From: Portulaca oleracea
Lineage: Eukaryota > Streptophyta > Magnoliopsida > Caryophyllales > Portulacaceae
Direction of reading: 5' to 3'
Length of the DNA: 64,000 nt
Assembly: GCA_029582165.1 (NCBI GenBank)
Contig: CM055889.1
Span: 15,246,841 to 15,310,840, forward strand
Positions 33,024 through 45,968 of this stretch are shown here, piece after piece. How positions within the stretch are numbered: position 1 is the stretch's first letter; each line of letters starts with the position of its first letter. The position numbers were made by a program, and so were the translations under genes. Under the pieces are notes generated by a model. The model saw only the letters and a program-made list of their open reading frames with translations, did no database searches and was not told the DNA's origin.

Positions 33024-35624
33024 ACTATTGTGTTAGTCTTCCTTATTTTCTTTATAAGTTTCTATTTTGAACTCCAGTTGAAACATGAAATAAGGACTCC
33101 CTGATCTCATATGAACTAATCTTGTTTTAGGCAGTTGTCCATGCATTTTCGTATGGCTATGCACTATGTGGTGGTACGCTTAGGGCTTATCGGAAAAGGA
33201 GAGTAGAAAATGAGAATTCACTGGTCTCAGCTTGTAAGAGAATGTTCAGGAGATATATTCGTGTTGCTTATTAAAACTTGTGGGTGTCTTATACAATTGA
33301 ATCAATTTGTCATACCAGCGTCGACGGGACCCACGCTGGAAGTTGTTTTTGTTGGTGTCCTATACCGTTATTGATGTTATATTTTAAAGTCTTCGTGATG
33401 TCCATGTCAAAAGGATGGTAACTAAAACCAAAACCAATACTCTAAAATCCTGTTGAGGTGGGTATGGAGGGGTCAGATGTGGTAGTCTACTAGTCTTACC
33501 CTAAATTTTGCAATTTAGAGAGACTGGTTCCAATTAACCCAAAATTTAGAAATTGTTCGCTTCGTAATGACTTATACTCCTTGGAAAAGGAGCGGAGGAG
33601 GTTTAATGAGACATCTCAAAAGGAGAGTTTGTGCTAAAAATCAGTACGTGTACTTGTTGAGGCTGTTGAGCTTGTTCCAGTTTTAGCTGATTCATTCGTT
33701 TTTTGCAACCTTCTGACTCTAGGGTTGTTGCAAACTCCATCCAGCTGCAAATCTCTATGGCAATGCTCTCATCAGCAAAGCCTTGGGAATGGTGTCAATT
33801 TATAACATAGGTTGCAGACATCAACATGGTAAATGATTGTGCTGTCCAATAGTAAATTACTTGTTTAAACGTCTTCTTCACTATCAACTATGGCACCATC
33901 TAGTGAAAGTTCAAAAAGGTTTTGTTCAATCTTGATTGATTATAGATTTTGAGAAAAAAAAGGGGGAGGGGGGGTTAGGTTCAATGGACTTATTACTTTT
34001 TTTTTATAAGTTGAAGAGTCTTATTACTGGAATTAGCCAGATTAGCAATGGGTCAGGTTAATACATCTAGCTAGAGGTGTAAAAGCAATAGTTTTGCTAG
34101 ATAATAACCACGTGCCTGATGAGGACTTTTGTGTGAATCTAAGTTGAACTGTCTTCAGTGAAATAGGTCTTTGCTTGCAAGGGTAGGATTGTTTGCAACT
34201 CTTTCACGTAAGCATGGGTCTTACAAGTGGAATTAGGGGAAAAAATATTTTTATGGACAACTTTCGTACAACTTTTTATGTTATGGCAACTATTTACTGG
34301 TCCAGGTGACCATTTTTAATAGAAGAACAGCATGTCATTGGTCATAATTATTATAGTCTTCAGTATCTGACAACCTCATCAAAGCATACTTGCTAAACAT
34401 TTCTAATGTTTGAGTCAATGGAAGAGCCATGTAACATCGTTATGCATATAGTTCACTTACATCCATTTTAGCATTTTGTATTCTCCACTAGATTGAGGGT
34501 TAACACGGCATTTAACATTAGAGCCTTTGTGCGTGCCCTTCTATGTTCAATGCTGGATCGGGCATTGAGGAGTGAAGGTCCAGGATCCTTTCTATGTTTG
34601 TACTGCTCCAATGTTATCAGTCATGCTGTCGTATAATCTTCGCCTCTTGGGTTTACCTATTGTTTGTCTATGAATATGCTCTTGGGCAGTGCGCTGATGA
34701 AGGTGTGAGGTGGTGTTTTACTGTTTTACATATGATATGAATCAATTCAGTTGTTGATTTTCTTTTAATTTGAAGAGGAACATTATCCTGAATCTTGATA
34801 TAGCTCATCTCATCAAATTTTACAGAATGTGGACAAAGGAAATTCTTTTGAGGGGCAATTATTGCAGACAATACCCTTCTTTTTACTGTGGCCAATTTGG
34901 TGGAAATAATTGCAGACCTATATTGATTTTGTTGTTCTGGTTTGCACTATTTTGTTTTGTTTTCTTTTTCCGCTGTTTTGAAGGCTTATTGTTAGACTCT
35001 GGAGTCAGTAAGAGCCATTGTCTGTACTGTAGAGTTCAAATCTGCCTACGGATTATTGTAGCACAACTGATGACACACTTATTGTGGCGGCTGTTCTGTT
35101 TCAGGTAGTTGAAGAGTCAAGGATTCGCACCTCTTTATGTTCTCTCAAAGTTCATGTCGGTATATTTTATGTACTATGCAGCACTGATCTGCCAGAATTA
35201 ACAATATAGTGAACAACAGAAAGTTTCGCATTATTCCTTTCGTTTTTTGAGCATATTACATCTAGGGGTAAAACCAATTTGTGGTGTGATGATGCAGGTC
35301 AGTTACAGTTCTGTATGAGATTTCATACTCTGTTTCTTCATAGTTGCGTTTCCTTTTCGACTTCTGCTGAGAGATGACCTGTTTCTTTGTTCATCTAGTT
35401 CCATCTTGAACTTCCCCTGATATCAACGGACTTTGTTGATGGGATATTAATATATTATCTTTGTGGAGTTATCTACAGATGAATGCCACCCCCCACTCAA
35501 AAAAAAAAAAAAAAAAAATCCTGCTATTCGGAACTTATTGCACTCTGATACAGGACTTTAGTAGAGCTCATCCCAGCTAGCTCGTGGGTTGGAAGAACCC
35601 AAAGCCTATACAACCCGCCAACCA

Positions 35625-35646
35625 CCCCCCCCCCCCCCCCCCCCCC
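35625..35646. repeat. C22 homopolymer
   Basis: Twenty-two consecutive C residues. Confidence 0.85.
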
Positions 35647-37413
35647 AACTCAACCCAAAAAAAAAAAAGGCTAATAACTCAAGCCTCATACCTTGCAAAT
35701 GAATCATGACAGAGTCACCAAATTTTCCGTTACCATGATTATCTACGGACAATTCTTAGCTTACCCAGTAGGGTCTATAACCGAAGCTCAAGCCTGGCTC
35801 CCGACCCCTAGACCAGCTCCATGAACCATTCAATCATTCATGCTACTAGTGATCACTTGGCTTTCATGTGTTTTATGACCAACTGTGTCTGATTTTTGCG
35901 CTCCCAGACATGTCACTATGGAACGAGAATAGGGGATATGACTAAAAGATCCCAGGTGATCCTGATTGGAGGTGGTTAGCCCTAGCTTTTCTGTTGTGGA
36001 GTACTTCCATTTATGGAGGGCCCCTTATTCTGCTGAGTCATCTCATGTTTGTTCTTCTGTTTGTTGCTGTATAGTTACGACCTAAGATATCTGCCGTCAA
36101 AGGAAAAAAAAAAACTGAAGATATCATAGCTGTTTGTGGAGGACAACTTCGAGTTGTCCTATTTGCTTAATTGGGGCCCTGCTAGATTTATGGTTACAAT
36201 TGTTAGGTTTGGATAATCTTAGTGGGCCTTTTAATTGCTAACTAAAGTACTTTGTTTACAGTGGAACCATAATTGGATGTTATTCTTGATACAGTTCAGA
36301 GGAAAATCCTGTGGACCTGTCAGATTTTGTGGTCATTTCCATCTGTTGAGTTAGTGAAGATTGTTCATGCCTTCAAAATGTTAATGGCCATCCCATGTGA
36401 TATGTTGGACACTCAAATGAGGATTCGTACCCCGTTAAAGTTTAAACTATGCCTTTGGATTGGTTTGCTTTCCATTGTCATATTTCCATCAGGAATACTT
36501 CCTCACATCTAAATACACCCTATAGAGGCAAACAAATGGGGAAATTGACGAACAGTTTCAGAATTCTTAGTTCACGGTTTTGATAGTTTTTAGTATTTAC
36601 GCAAGTGGGTGTTCTCTATGAACATTGATGTTCTAAGATTTGACACTGAACGGTCCCAGATACTTAGCATGTAGAATTTGATTTCCTTTTCCGTTTCTTT
36701 GTTGATATGACTTCTTTCTGCGAGTGCCAAGTGGGTTAAGTTGTTGATGGTATAGTCATTAGTCTTTCAGGGACTTTTGACCCTTTTGCATAATACAAGT
36801 AGATGAAAAGTAGCTGAAAACACCCAGATGAAACTCATTGCAACTTGCAAGAATAAAAAAACACTTGATGAAACAACATCAGAATGCATGATTAGTGTTC
36901 TTTTTTGAATGGATGGTGACTGGTGCAATAGAGGGAAGTGTCTTATTGAGAAGGCCAAGTACAAAGAGGGCCTTCTTTAGCAAGTTGTTAGGTGTCTGTA
37001 TGATGTTGTGTACAACCACTCCTTTTTTAAGGGTTATTATTCTCTATATCTCCCACAATGTGGTCTAGCTTTGTGTAATTTCACCATGTGCAAAAGAAGC
37101 AGAAGATGCCAAACCGATAGCGATGGCCATGTCTTGAGCTGAGCTCCGTCGTAAACACAGCCATGCAGTTGTCCGCCTGAACTTGGACTCGAATACTTTA
37201 TATCTTTGCTGCTTGATTCATGATCATGACTTCATTGTTTTGGTCACTCTTTGCTACTTGGGAGAGCTTGTGCCTTTTTCCTTTCTTTTTTTTTTCTTTT
37301 TTTTGATAGCACCAGATTCACAAGGAAGTTTCAGTTTTATTATTATTATTTCATTACTGTGGTGAAACACTTGGGAGGAGCTTTCAGCTGAAGTCTTCAT
37401 AGCTGGGTAGTTG

Positions 37414-38055
37414 AACGAATTTGACACTAGTTAACCGTTTAGCTTTAAAGCATCTTACTTTATCAATCTTGAGCAAGTCTATTATTTTTCCCCTGATTGT
37501 TCAGGTGTAAATTGGTTGAAGAGTTTACAACAAAGTTGTGTAAAACATCATAACATAACAGCTCGACGCTTACGACAAAAATATCAAATATGGTTGATTA
37601 GAAAAGTTGATCCGAGTTAATCTTTCTTTTTTGCCTTCCTTTTCTTTAAGCTTTGTCCTTGAAAATCTTCGCCGCAATCTCTTCATCATTGTGGATGAAG
37701 CCCAAACCGCATCTGACATTTGCCGCTCCGTGCACCTCATCCAATCTCGAGAGAGCTTTTATTCTTCCAAATTTTCTCCATCAATCAATAACCCTTCTTC
37801 AGTGTTAGACTTGCAATTTCTAGTGCGCCCTTTCTTTTTTATTGAGACCTGAATTCCTTGAAGCAGTTGCCTTGCATGTTGCTTGTTTGAGCAAAGTCTG
37901 AATTATTTTTAAAATTGACACCATTTAACCGCTTAGTTTGAAAGCACGTTATTTATCAATCTTGAGCAAGTGCAAATTAATTTTAAGGTTGACACTGAAT
38001 AACCGTTTAGCTTGTAAGCATGTTATTTGTCAATTTTGAGCAAGTCTAAATTCTT
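37414..38055. repeat. Three copies of a ~72-bp unit
   Basis: Copies near 37417-37490, 37914-37980 and 37986-38055 share ttgacac...taaccgtttag, agcatgttattt and caatcttgagcaagt. The last two are in tandem; the first stands about 0.5 kb upstream. Origin unknown. Confidence 0.7.
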
Positions 38056-39346
38056 TTCAAAGTTGACACCAGATTGACCCGACCCGTTCAAATGGATCCA
38101 CGGGAAAGTCCTGAAGTGACCTGATTTTATCTGTAGTTACCATCTTTATTTCTATGTGGGGAGATTTGAGGGGAGGGCAATGGATAAAAAGTTTGAAGGA
38201 AGTAGGGCACTGTGGTCTGGAATGGCATTGGGTGAATTTTTAGTTCGATTTGATGCTGGCATGTAAGTGCATGTCATATATGTATATAAAGGTGTCTTTG
38301 GTTGGTAAAAAATTCTGAGGAAATGGTCAATTTTTTCAGGTTGATTTATTTTCCCAGATGTAGCATGACCTTAGGGAAAATTTTACGGTGGATCCACCAT
38401 TTCCTACATTTTCCTAGGGAAAATTTTCCTTAGGAGGGTTAAATGAATTTTTTTTCCAGGAAAATCTTTTCCTTAGAAAATTTTTCCTGAAATTTCTACT
38501 AAACACTCCCTATGTATTATGTTGTAAGTTACCGGTTTGGTCTATCGTATCTGCTATCATCATTGCCTATTAAAACCACCCACTAGGTAAGGTCACAGTG
38601 GTGGGCCCATCAAAGAGATCGAAGTGGATGGTCAAGTATGGTTGATCAAAGAGTTTGATGTTGGTGGAGTTGTAATTGGGTCTCTGATTTGTCCTTGATT
38701 GTAGAGAGAGAGAGAACGAGATAGGTATGCTAGAAACTTGGTTGTCTAAGGGAGGAATGATAAGAAGAAGTGATGTCTTTTATTTGACTCTTTTTTTGGT
38801 TTGAAGTTGTTTATTTTTTGTGTTTTCTTAGATTTTCCTTTTAGCCGTTGTGGATCTGTTTAGCTAATTTTTGTTGTTTCACCATTTTATGAATATTTAT
38901 AGCATTTGTGATGTATATTTTAGCCTTTAATGATTTTTTTATTACCGAAAAAAGAGGTGGCACCCTACATCAAACTCTCCACCAAGATTTGGTGGAAGTA
39001 GAAAAGTCTTTATATGTGGACATTGTGCAGATTGATACTTGACCCTTGTCCCTTGTAGAACTTACTCGTGTTTATCTTTAAGATTAGGATCTAGTGAACG
39101 TACCTACTTAATTTATTTTTAAATGGAATATACTTAATGTCATGAGAAGGGATTTCATTAATGGCTTACGAACCTGGACAATATACACTAAACATAAACA
39201 TAAGGAAGGATTTCATTAGGGGCTCATAAACATGGCAAAAATGACACAAGGCCGGAATTTATTAGTGGCTTATGAATCTAGAAAATATCAATCAATTTTT
39301 TTATGCGAATGCAATAGTCTCTCTTCGTATGCCATATAATTAGGGT

Positions 39347-39606
39347 CATGGTTGTCCAAAAATTTGCCGAAACCGGACCTAAATCAGTTTAACTGAACAA
39401 AATCAAGTACAATCGTAGTTTTCTCATTTAAATTTGGACATTGACTGAATTGATAAAAAAATCCAAACGCAATATTTTTCTTATATTGGTTGCCTAAACG
39501 AAAAGTTAGTCTCATCTGAATTATCCTACACAAAATCCACCCGGAAAAATCAGGATATCAAACACCACTTTCTTCTGATGTGTCAAACTTGTTTTTGACA
39601 ATCCTA
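39347..39606. mobile_element. hAT-type MITE with target duplication
   Basis: Termini catggttgtccaaaaa and tttttgacaatccta are imperfect inverted repeats. The sequence taattagggt stands on both sides (39337-39346 and 39605-39614), compatible with an 8-bp duplication ATTAGGGT. 260 bp, no frame. Confidence 0.75.
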
Positions 39607-41667
39607 ATTAGGGTAAAAACTTGTCAAATTTTGATTCTCTCTCTTACACATATATATGAGATATCTTGCACACCCTTTGACAATTACCAAAAACAGCTTC
39701 AATATGAAGGAATCAAAGTTACCATGTTAGGCATCAACAATTTAACTTTGTAGCAAGCATATATGCTGGGAAGGGCCACCAACAACACCTAGCTAGGGTG
39801 ATGACACTGACTTAACCTATTGGCAACTGTTAGTAGGCCAATCAAACCAAAGTAGCATCTCCATTCATACATAATTTTACATATATTGTCAATTCAATAC
39901 CTCCAACTACAACCTATATTTATCTCCAGATACTCCCCACTACTTTTTTGACAAGACATCATAATACCAATTTAACATTAAAGACATCTTAGAACCTCAT
40001 AATTCATCAACAGGCACTCCCATTGCATTATTCAAATCACCATCACACAACCCTATTATGTATGATTTGATGTAAGCCAAGATTAAAACTAAGACTAAAT
40101 CAAACTTGGGAATCGTAATCTCAACGCCTCTTCCCAACATCTTCATCGTAAGACTAACAAACAACTGATGTTAGCACTCGGATTATTCACCCCTGTAGCA
40201 TAGTCAAGATTGTTAGAATCATGATCTTAACTCGGATTCATGGGGTAGTTAAGATCGAAATTATCCCATGTAGGATCGTAGATCAGAATCGAGATTTTAA
40301 TAACTAAGATCATTCAAGTGTTTCCGATATGTCATTTTCTGACATGGGAGTGTGGGTGTGAGTGAGATCAAAAGAAAAAGAAGGGGAGGAGGAGACCAAT
40401 AATAATAGACAAGAAATGGGGTAAGTACACAAGTGGCTAGTATAGTAGTGCTCTTCTCTAGTGTACACATGCAATGCCCACTATGTCCAAACAAGATCTG
40501 CCAAGAAACCCAACACAAAAACACCCACATAGATAGTCTTTGTTCTTAGAAAAGGACACTATCAGTAATGGTAAGATACCATGCTATCTCCCCTTCCTAC
40601 TTTTCTCACCATCACAACTTCATTTGGGACCCACAAAACATCAGAATAACTATATACTATTACTCACAAAACTCAATCAACCAACTTCAAGACTTCCTCA
40701 GTAAAGCCAATCTTCAAATATTTTACACACCAAATAAAATAAACACAGTAGGGCCAACCTTTTTTGTTGGTGGTTTCCATCTCATTGGATATGACTTAAA
40801 GCCTCCATGTCCATTCAAATGTGAAAAACTGTTATGACTGACACTAGTAACTAGGATATTTCCTGGATGGAGTCTGAAGAACAAAGAATATGCTATTGCT
40901 AAATCAGCAAAGGGTTAGAGACAAGTTAAGCACCTAATTCACTCCAATGCACCTTAATACTCAAATAGTAATAAAAACATAACATGTCAACCGGTAGTTA
41001 AACTTTCCCAGGAAGAACTTTCCCTAAAAACTTTTTCTTGAGGTTATGAGGGAAATAATGGACCCCACGTCAAAACTTTCCTATATATTATAGAAAACCA
41101 AACATGGGAAAGTTTTTCAACGAAACACCCCATAAGATAAACAGGACAGGACCGCAAGTAGTTAAACTTACTGCAAAACAATCTGACCAACAGCTTTCAG
41201 GGAGTGAGATCTGAGAGTAGTGTTCAAAACAACCAAAAAAGCATTAGAATAGCTGAAAGAGAAGTACCTCAGTTGGCAAGTGTGAGGACCAGAAAAGTTG
41301 GGCTATTGATTCTGTGGATAAGAACTAAAAGTGGTAACTTCAATTTGATATAAGGCAAGAGCATGATGTTGACCATTGATGAGGTAGTTTGTTGGATTGT
41401 CAACTGGTGTTCTTTTGGTTACTACTCCAAAAAGGTAGTGTACCATGAAAATTAAAAAAGTTGGTTGATTTGATTAAAGAAAGGAAAACAAGGGTGGAAG
41501 TGGGCATCCAAAGCTGGATATGTGCAACAGTGTGTGAGCATTTTATACAATACTGCTAACAAAATGGTCTGTAACAGTAACATTTTCCACTTCAGATCCA
41601 GTACCCATGTTACTCATCCAACACTTGCCACTTCATTTTAGACCCACAAAGTGAGAAAAACGTTTAC

Positions 41668-41964
41668 TGTTATTTTGTGCGGTTTCACACTGCACTTGCC
41701 ATATTTTTCTACAATTACCACAATCCTTCAATGCCATATCATACCATACCATTTTATATTTTACCATAACAATCATAATTTTCTCTCTCTTTACTTTTGT
41801 CTCTCCTCACTTTTCCCCTCTATTTTTCACATTCTTTCTCTTCATCTATCACATCAATCATTTTTACCACAAATTTTACCATATCTTACCATACTATACC
41901 ACACTATCCATAATATTATCATACCATACCATTTACCGCACCCAATTTGCCGCATAAAAGAACA
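41668..41964. mobile_element. MITE, tgttcttttatgcgg family, copy 1
   Basis: Left terminus tgttattttgtgcggt, right terminus gccgcataaaagaaca. The interior holds the ctctcctcacttttcccctc and cattctttctcttc phrases shared with 51017-51243 and, inverted, with 51808-52043. It lies about 360 bp upstream of the C2H2 gene. Confidence 0.7.
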
Positions 41965-42113
41965 GGGTGTGAATATATGGTTGGTTAAACACTTAAACTT
42001 TCATACTTAAACGCTTACCTTGCAACACCTTTGCAATCAAGTCTGAAAAGACTGGTTGGACCACCAATGAAACATGAAATAATTCTTTAAATCCTCCAAA
42101 CCAAACATGAAAT

Positions 42114-42116
<3 letters not shown>

Positions 42117-42154
<38 letters not shown>
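42117..42154. repeat. (TC)19 microsatellite
   Basis: Nineteen TC units about 170 bp upstream of the C2H2 start codon. CT-rich tracts of this kind are common in plant core promoters and 5' leaders. Confidence 0.9.
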
Positions 42155-42157
<3 letters not shown>

Positions 42158-42321
42158 CCCACAAATTTAACCTCAACTCATCTTGGTGGCTACTCAAGTG
42201 TACTTTCTCCTCCATGATAGAATCAACCCTACTTTAGAAAGTCAAGCCACAACCAGCAGATATATCTTGGCACTTCTTTATATCCCTCTTCATCCCCCAG
42301 GATTGTATAGTTACAGAAAAA

Positions 42322-42870
42322 ATGATTCATCAAAATGAAGGAGCAGCTAGCATACCCTCCAACAAAGATGAAGCCATTCAAAAAACACATGAAATTGAAC
42401 AAGGCAATAAAGACTGGCTAAACCTGGGTTTAGGAGCAAACATGGGCGAAGACGTCGGGTCCTCTTCTTCAACACCAGTCGTCCCAGCCAAAATTTTCTC
42501 TTGTAACTTCTGCATGAGGAAGTTTTTCAGTTCCCAAGCTCTAGGAGGTCACCAAAACGCGCACAAAAGAGAAAGAGGTGCAGCACGAAGATTCCAGTCG
42601 CATAGGATGATGTCAATGGTTGGCATTCCCATGAATTCACCAATGAGATCACTTGGTGTACATCCTCATTCATTGGTACATAAACCGAACAGAGAAGCGT
42701 ACACATTTGCTGCTAGATTTCAAGCGTCGAACACAAGATTTGTGGCTCCTTGGAACCAAGTTATGATGGAAGATACGACTGATATGTGGCCAGGGAGTTA
42801 TCGCTTGAATTCGAAAACAGCTGAAGAACAACCAGAGGCACCCAAGCTTGATCTGAATCTCCGGCTCTGA
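42322..42870 (+). CDS. Single C2H2 zinc-finger repressor with EAR motif (ZFP3/4/7-like)
   Basis: Intronless, 182 residues. One plant-type finger spans C61-C64-H77-H81 with the invariant QALGGH (72-77), followed by basic QNAHKRER. A leucine-rich DWLNLGLG (31-38) and a C-terminal LDLNLRL (176-182) are EAR-type motifs, which recruit TOPLESS corepressors. The segment [13 protein letters not shown] downstream of the finger resembles the ZFP1/3/4/7 subgroup of Arabidopsis one-finger proteins, nuclear regulators in hormone response and epidermal or floral development. Single exon and length fit the family. No lesions are visible. A MITE and a TC microsatellite occupy the upstream region and could affect its promoter. 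The exact orthologue was not resolved. Confidence 0.9.
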   Translation: MIHQNEGAASIPSNKDEAIQKTHEIEQGNKDWLNLGLGANMGEDVGSSSSTPVVPAKIFSCNFCMRKFFSSQALGGHQNAHKRERGAARRFQSHRMMSMVGIPMNSPMRSLGVHPHSLVHKPNREAYTFAARFQASNTRFVAPWNQVMMEDTTDMWPGSYRLNSKTAEEQPEAPKLDLNLRL

Positions 42871-45800
42871 CGCGTGATGAGACAGGATGATGGCTTTCTG
42901 GAGCGAAATTCAGGGCATATTTTCAGAGTGCAGAGTGCTAGATGCTGTAAAATGTTAACAGTAGAAGCTTCAATTTATGTATTAATAGCCAGAAAGGATG
43001 ATGATCATACTGATGAATGATCATGTCAGAGCTGCTCATATGCTTGCTGTAGTGAATAACCAACTGGTGAGTTGTGTATATGAACTTTTTTAAGTGCTCA
43101 GTTGCCCATAATTTGTGTTCATCAGTATTCATCCCTTGCCAGTTGGTACCATTAATACAAATTAGAAATGACATTAGATAACTTGCAATTTTAGGAAGGA
43201 AAGAAAACTGTCGGGTCCATAGTTACCGGGAACGCTACATAACCCGCGTTCCAGGAACATGCGTTCCGAAGTCAAAACTAGACTAAATTTGTGTAAAATT
43301 AGTGATCTGGGTTCCAGGACTAACGGCTCAGAAAGCGTTCCTGGTAACTATGGTCGGGTCACCACTCACTACAGGAGAATATTCTACCCTAGAATACTCA
43401 TACCCAATGTCAATAACAAATGAAGTGCCAATGGAAAATGCAACTTGATCAACTGAGACTCCTCTAACAAAAAAATAACAGAGTCCTATGTTAAAAGAAA
43501 CACCAATAACTCTGGCTTCCTGATAGTTTCAGGAGTCAAAATAAATGCCTCAAGTTCTCCAAATAAATGGAATTCATGCATGAAGGGTACCTAACAAAAA
43601 CCAGCTTTCAAATTTTCCTGCTCATTTCTTCTCTCTTGGGGATGAATAGAGAATCAATTGGGAAAGAAAATTGAAAACACCAAATGCCATAACTGAATTC
43701 TTCCCTTATTCTCAAACATACACCCCAAAAACTAGGCCCTAAGCTAGTAACTAGAGTCGGGTTCAAAACCTGGCGACCATATGAATTGCTGATGCTCCTA
43801 AGCTAGCCTGTTGGGCGTACACCTTGTAGAGGGAATGAGTGGGTGGGTCGACTTACCAATGTAAAAAATAAAAAAGTAAAACGAACACCTCACCACTATA
43901 GAATACATTCTACCCTTTGTAGAAAAGCACTCCAATTGCCAGGTCATTTGAGCCAAAAACATGCCAAGCAAAGAAGGATAGCTATCAAGCATATGTGGCC
44001 ATTCATTATAGTCATAATAGATGCTACCTAATTGGCAATGAACTAGGTTTGCTAACAACTTGAGAGCCACCTTTATCCAACATGCTATAAATAATTCCCG
44101 AAATGATAGAATCATGACATGCAAGAGAACTAACATGTTACTTTCAGGGTATTTGTTCAGGGAACGAATTATATGAGAATCGACTTATTATGAGAAAATG
44201 AGAAGCATTCTTTTGAATCATACCTTTGTTATTTATATAGTATTCACATGGTGTATTTTTGTATACACATTGTGTATCTCTTGTCCACACACTTTCTACA
44301 TCATGCACATAATGTCTCCATACATGACCGACAAGTCTATGTACATGCCCACACGATTCTAAAATTAAGCGTTGGATTGAAGATCTATGGTTGAGATCAA
44401 TGCCTCTCATCTTCTCACAATAATGCTTCTCATACGATTTGCTCATTCTAATTGCTATGACTAAAACCCATTGAATAACTGAAACCTTTCTCTATTTATT
44501 GCTTTCTTTTTTTCTTTTTTTTGGGGGGGGGGGGGGAGGGGGACGGATTTGTTTGCCACATGTAATCATTTACATGCCCACTAGGACCACAAGAAATTTT
44601 CGGTGTTTTCATCCTTTGTTTACTTGGAAAGATAATTGGACTCAACTAGATCTGACAGAATTTGATCCGACCTGAAATTCAACCCAAAGCCGCCCGAAAG
44701 TTTAAGGTTTTGAATATGGTTCTCAAACCTGAAACCAGCACATACCGAACTCAACCTAAAATCAACCAGCTTGCCCACATTGACAGGCCTACTCAACCAC
44801 TTCTTACGCTAAATAACCAAGAGGACAACTTATCAAATCTTATTGCGTGACAGAGTGTCAATACCTTCGGTCCTCCGTCAGGAAAATGTTGGTTCGTATG
44901 GCCAAAGACACTTCATAAGAGGTCAGCATAAGCAATTTTATGGGACAATTTGGGTTTGAAGATTATAGACAATGATATATAGTTTTTGATGGACAGACAT
45001 GATAACATACCAAATTCAGTTATCAAAGATTATAGACCCGACCAGGTAACCGATGAATCCCTAAAACCTAGCTTAGGTCTAGGAGTCCATGAGTCCTTAG
45101 CGGGTCCTTAATGGGTTCAGCTCTCTTATATACTTTTTTATTAGATTTATCAACTTTCGGTTTAATTTTATACTTGCACATCGGCATAATAACAACTATT
45201 TTGCTTAAATACACATGTTTTTAACCCAATAAAAAAAATGTGATTCAAAGTATGAACCTAAGAGCGAAGTCCAATATAAAAATATTACAAAAGTCATCAA
45301 ATACATCGACATAAAAACATTATAAAATTCACTAACTAAGAATACATCTACACAACTTAAAATACAAAAAAAAAAAAGCAACACAAAATTCATGATTATT
45401 CAATCACAAATCACAGTAACTCTTTTCCTCATTTTTTTTTTTCTAAAACAAATATATATATATTTAAATTTTGATGTGTTCGCGCCTTCGCGGTTCCATG
45501 CCTCAGCCCGCCAAATTTTGTTTGGACCCAAACTAGACCCAAATCCAATGGGTCCAAATATTTTAAGCCCAAACCCGTCTTATTGGATAAGATCCAATCG
45601 GATTTGAGTCGGATCCAAAACTCATCGTCATCCGTACTTGTTGGGCTTAAATAGCACAAGTAATTACACAGACCTAAGTAGGGAGCTCCTGGTAGCAAAG
45701 GTAATTAATTACATGGGCCTATAATCAAGCCTAGGGAATTGGGCCGAAAATGGAACTCTTAAGATGTGGAGCGTAGAAGTAGAACATTGTCGTTTGGTGT

Positions 45801-45968
45801 CCCAAGGCAAGGAATAAGCCACGTGACAAAACCTTGTCGTTTTGTGTATATGTTCGAGTTCAATGCTGTGGCTCTGGATTACCAGCTAAGCATAGGCGGG
45901 CGGACAAAGAGAGGAAGAGAAGGGAGAAGAGATACGGAGGAAAGCACCCAAAAACGGCGGCGTTTCAG
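42871..45968. other. Spacer between C2H2 and DUF760 genes
   Basis: No gene recognised. It contains the MITE at 43218-43352 and a G14 tract at 44523-44536. The region 45490-45620 is rich in gacccaaa/gatccaa phrases, probably an old repeat. Confidence 0.5.
43218..43352. mobile_element. hAT-type MITE with 8-bp target duplication
   Basis: Inverted termini catagttaccgggaacgc and gcgttcctggtaactatg are flanked by perfect GTCGGGTC on both sides (43210-43217 and 43353-43360). 135 bp, non-coding. Confidence 0.9.

Larger units (their letters stand above)
30527..41667. other. Long spacer, no protein gene recognised
   Basis: About 11 kb on which neither strand shows a recognisable protein. The first kilobases are T-rich with moderate GC and could include 3' untranslated or intronic sequence of the NFD6/NOXY2-like gene. 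The listed MITEs (31198, 32879, 39347), the repeat at 37414-38055 and a C22 tract at 35625-35646 lie here. 38290-38510 and 40990-41130 share ggaaaatttt/aaaactttcc-rich sequence and may be two further degenerate short-TIR elements. 39140-39300 has three loose copies of a gatttcatta...ggctta phrase. Confidence 0.5.

Noticed and set aside
34770..35108. 112-codon plus-strand frame in the long spacer
   Set aside because: Cys/Phe-rich low-complexity translation, with no motif and no supporting splice structure.
37607..37852. 81-codon plus-strand frame
   Set aside because: No recognisable domain; it sits among repeats and T-rich sequence.
45834..45968. N-terminal extension of the DUF760 protein
   Set aside because: In frame, but basic and unlike a transit peptide. 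The MASIPSSS start gives a standard chloroplast presequence.
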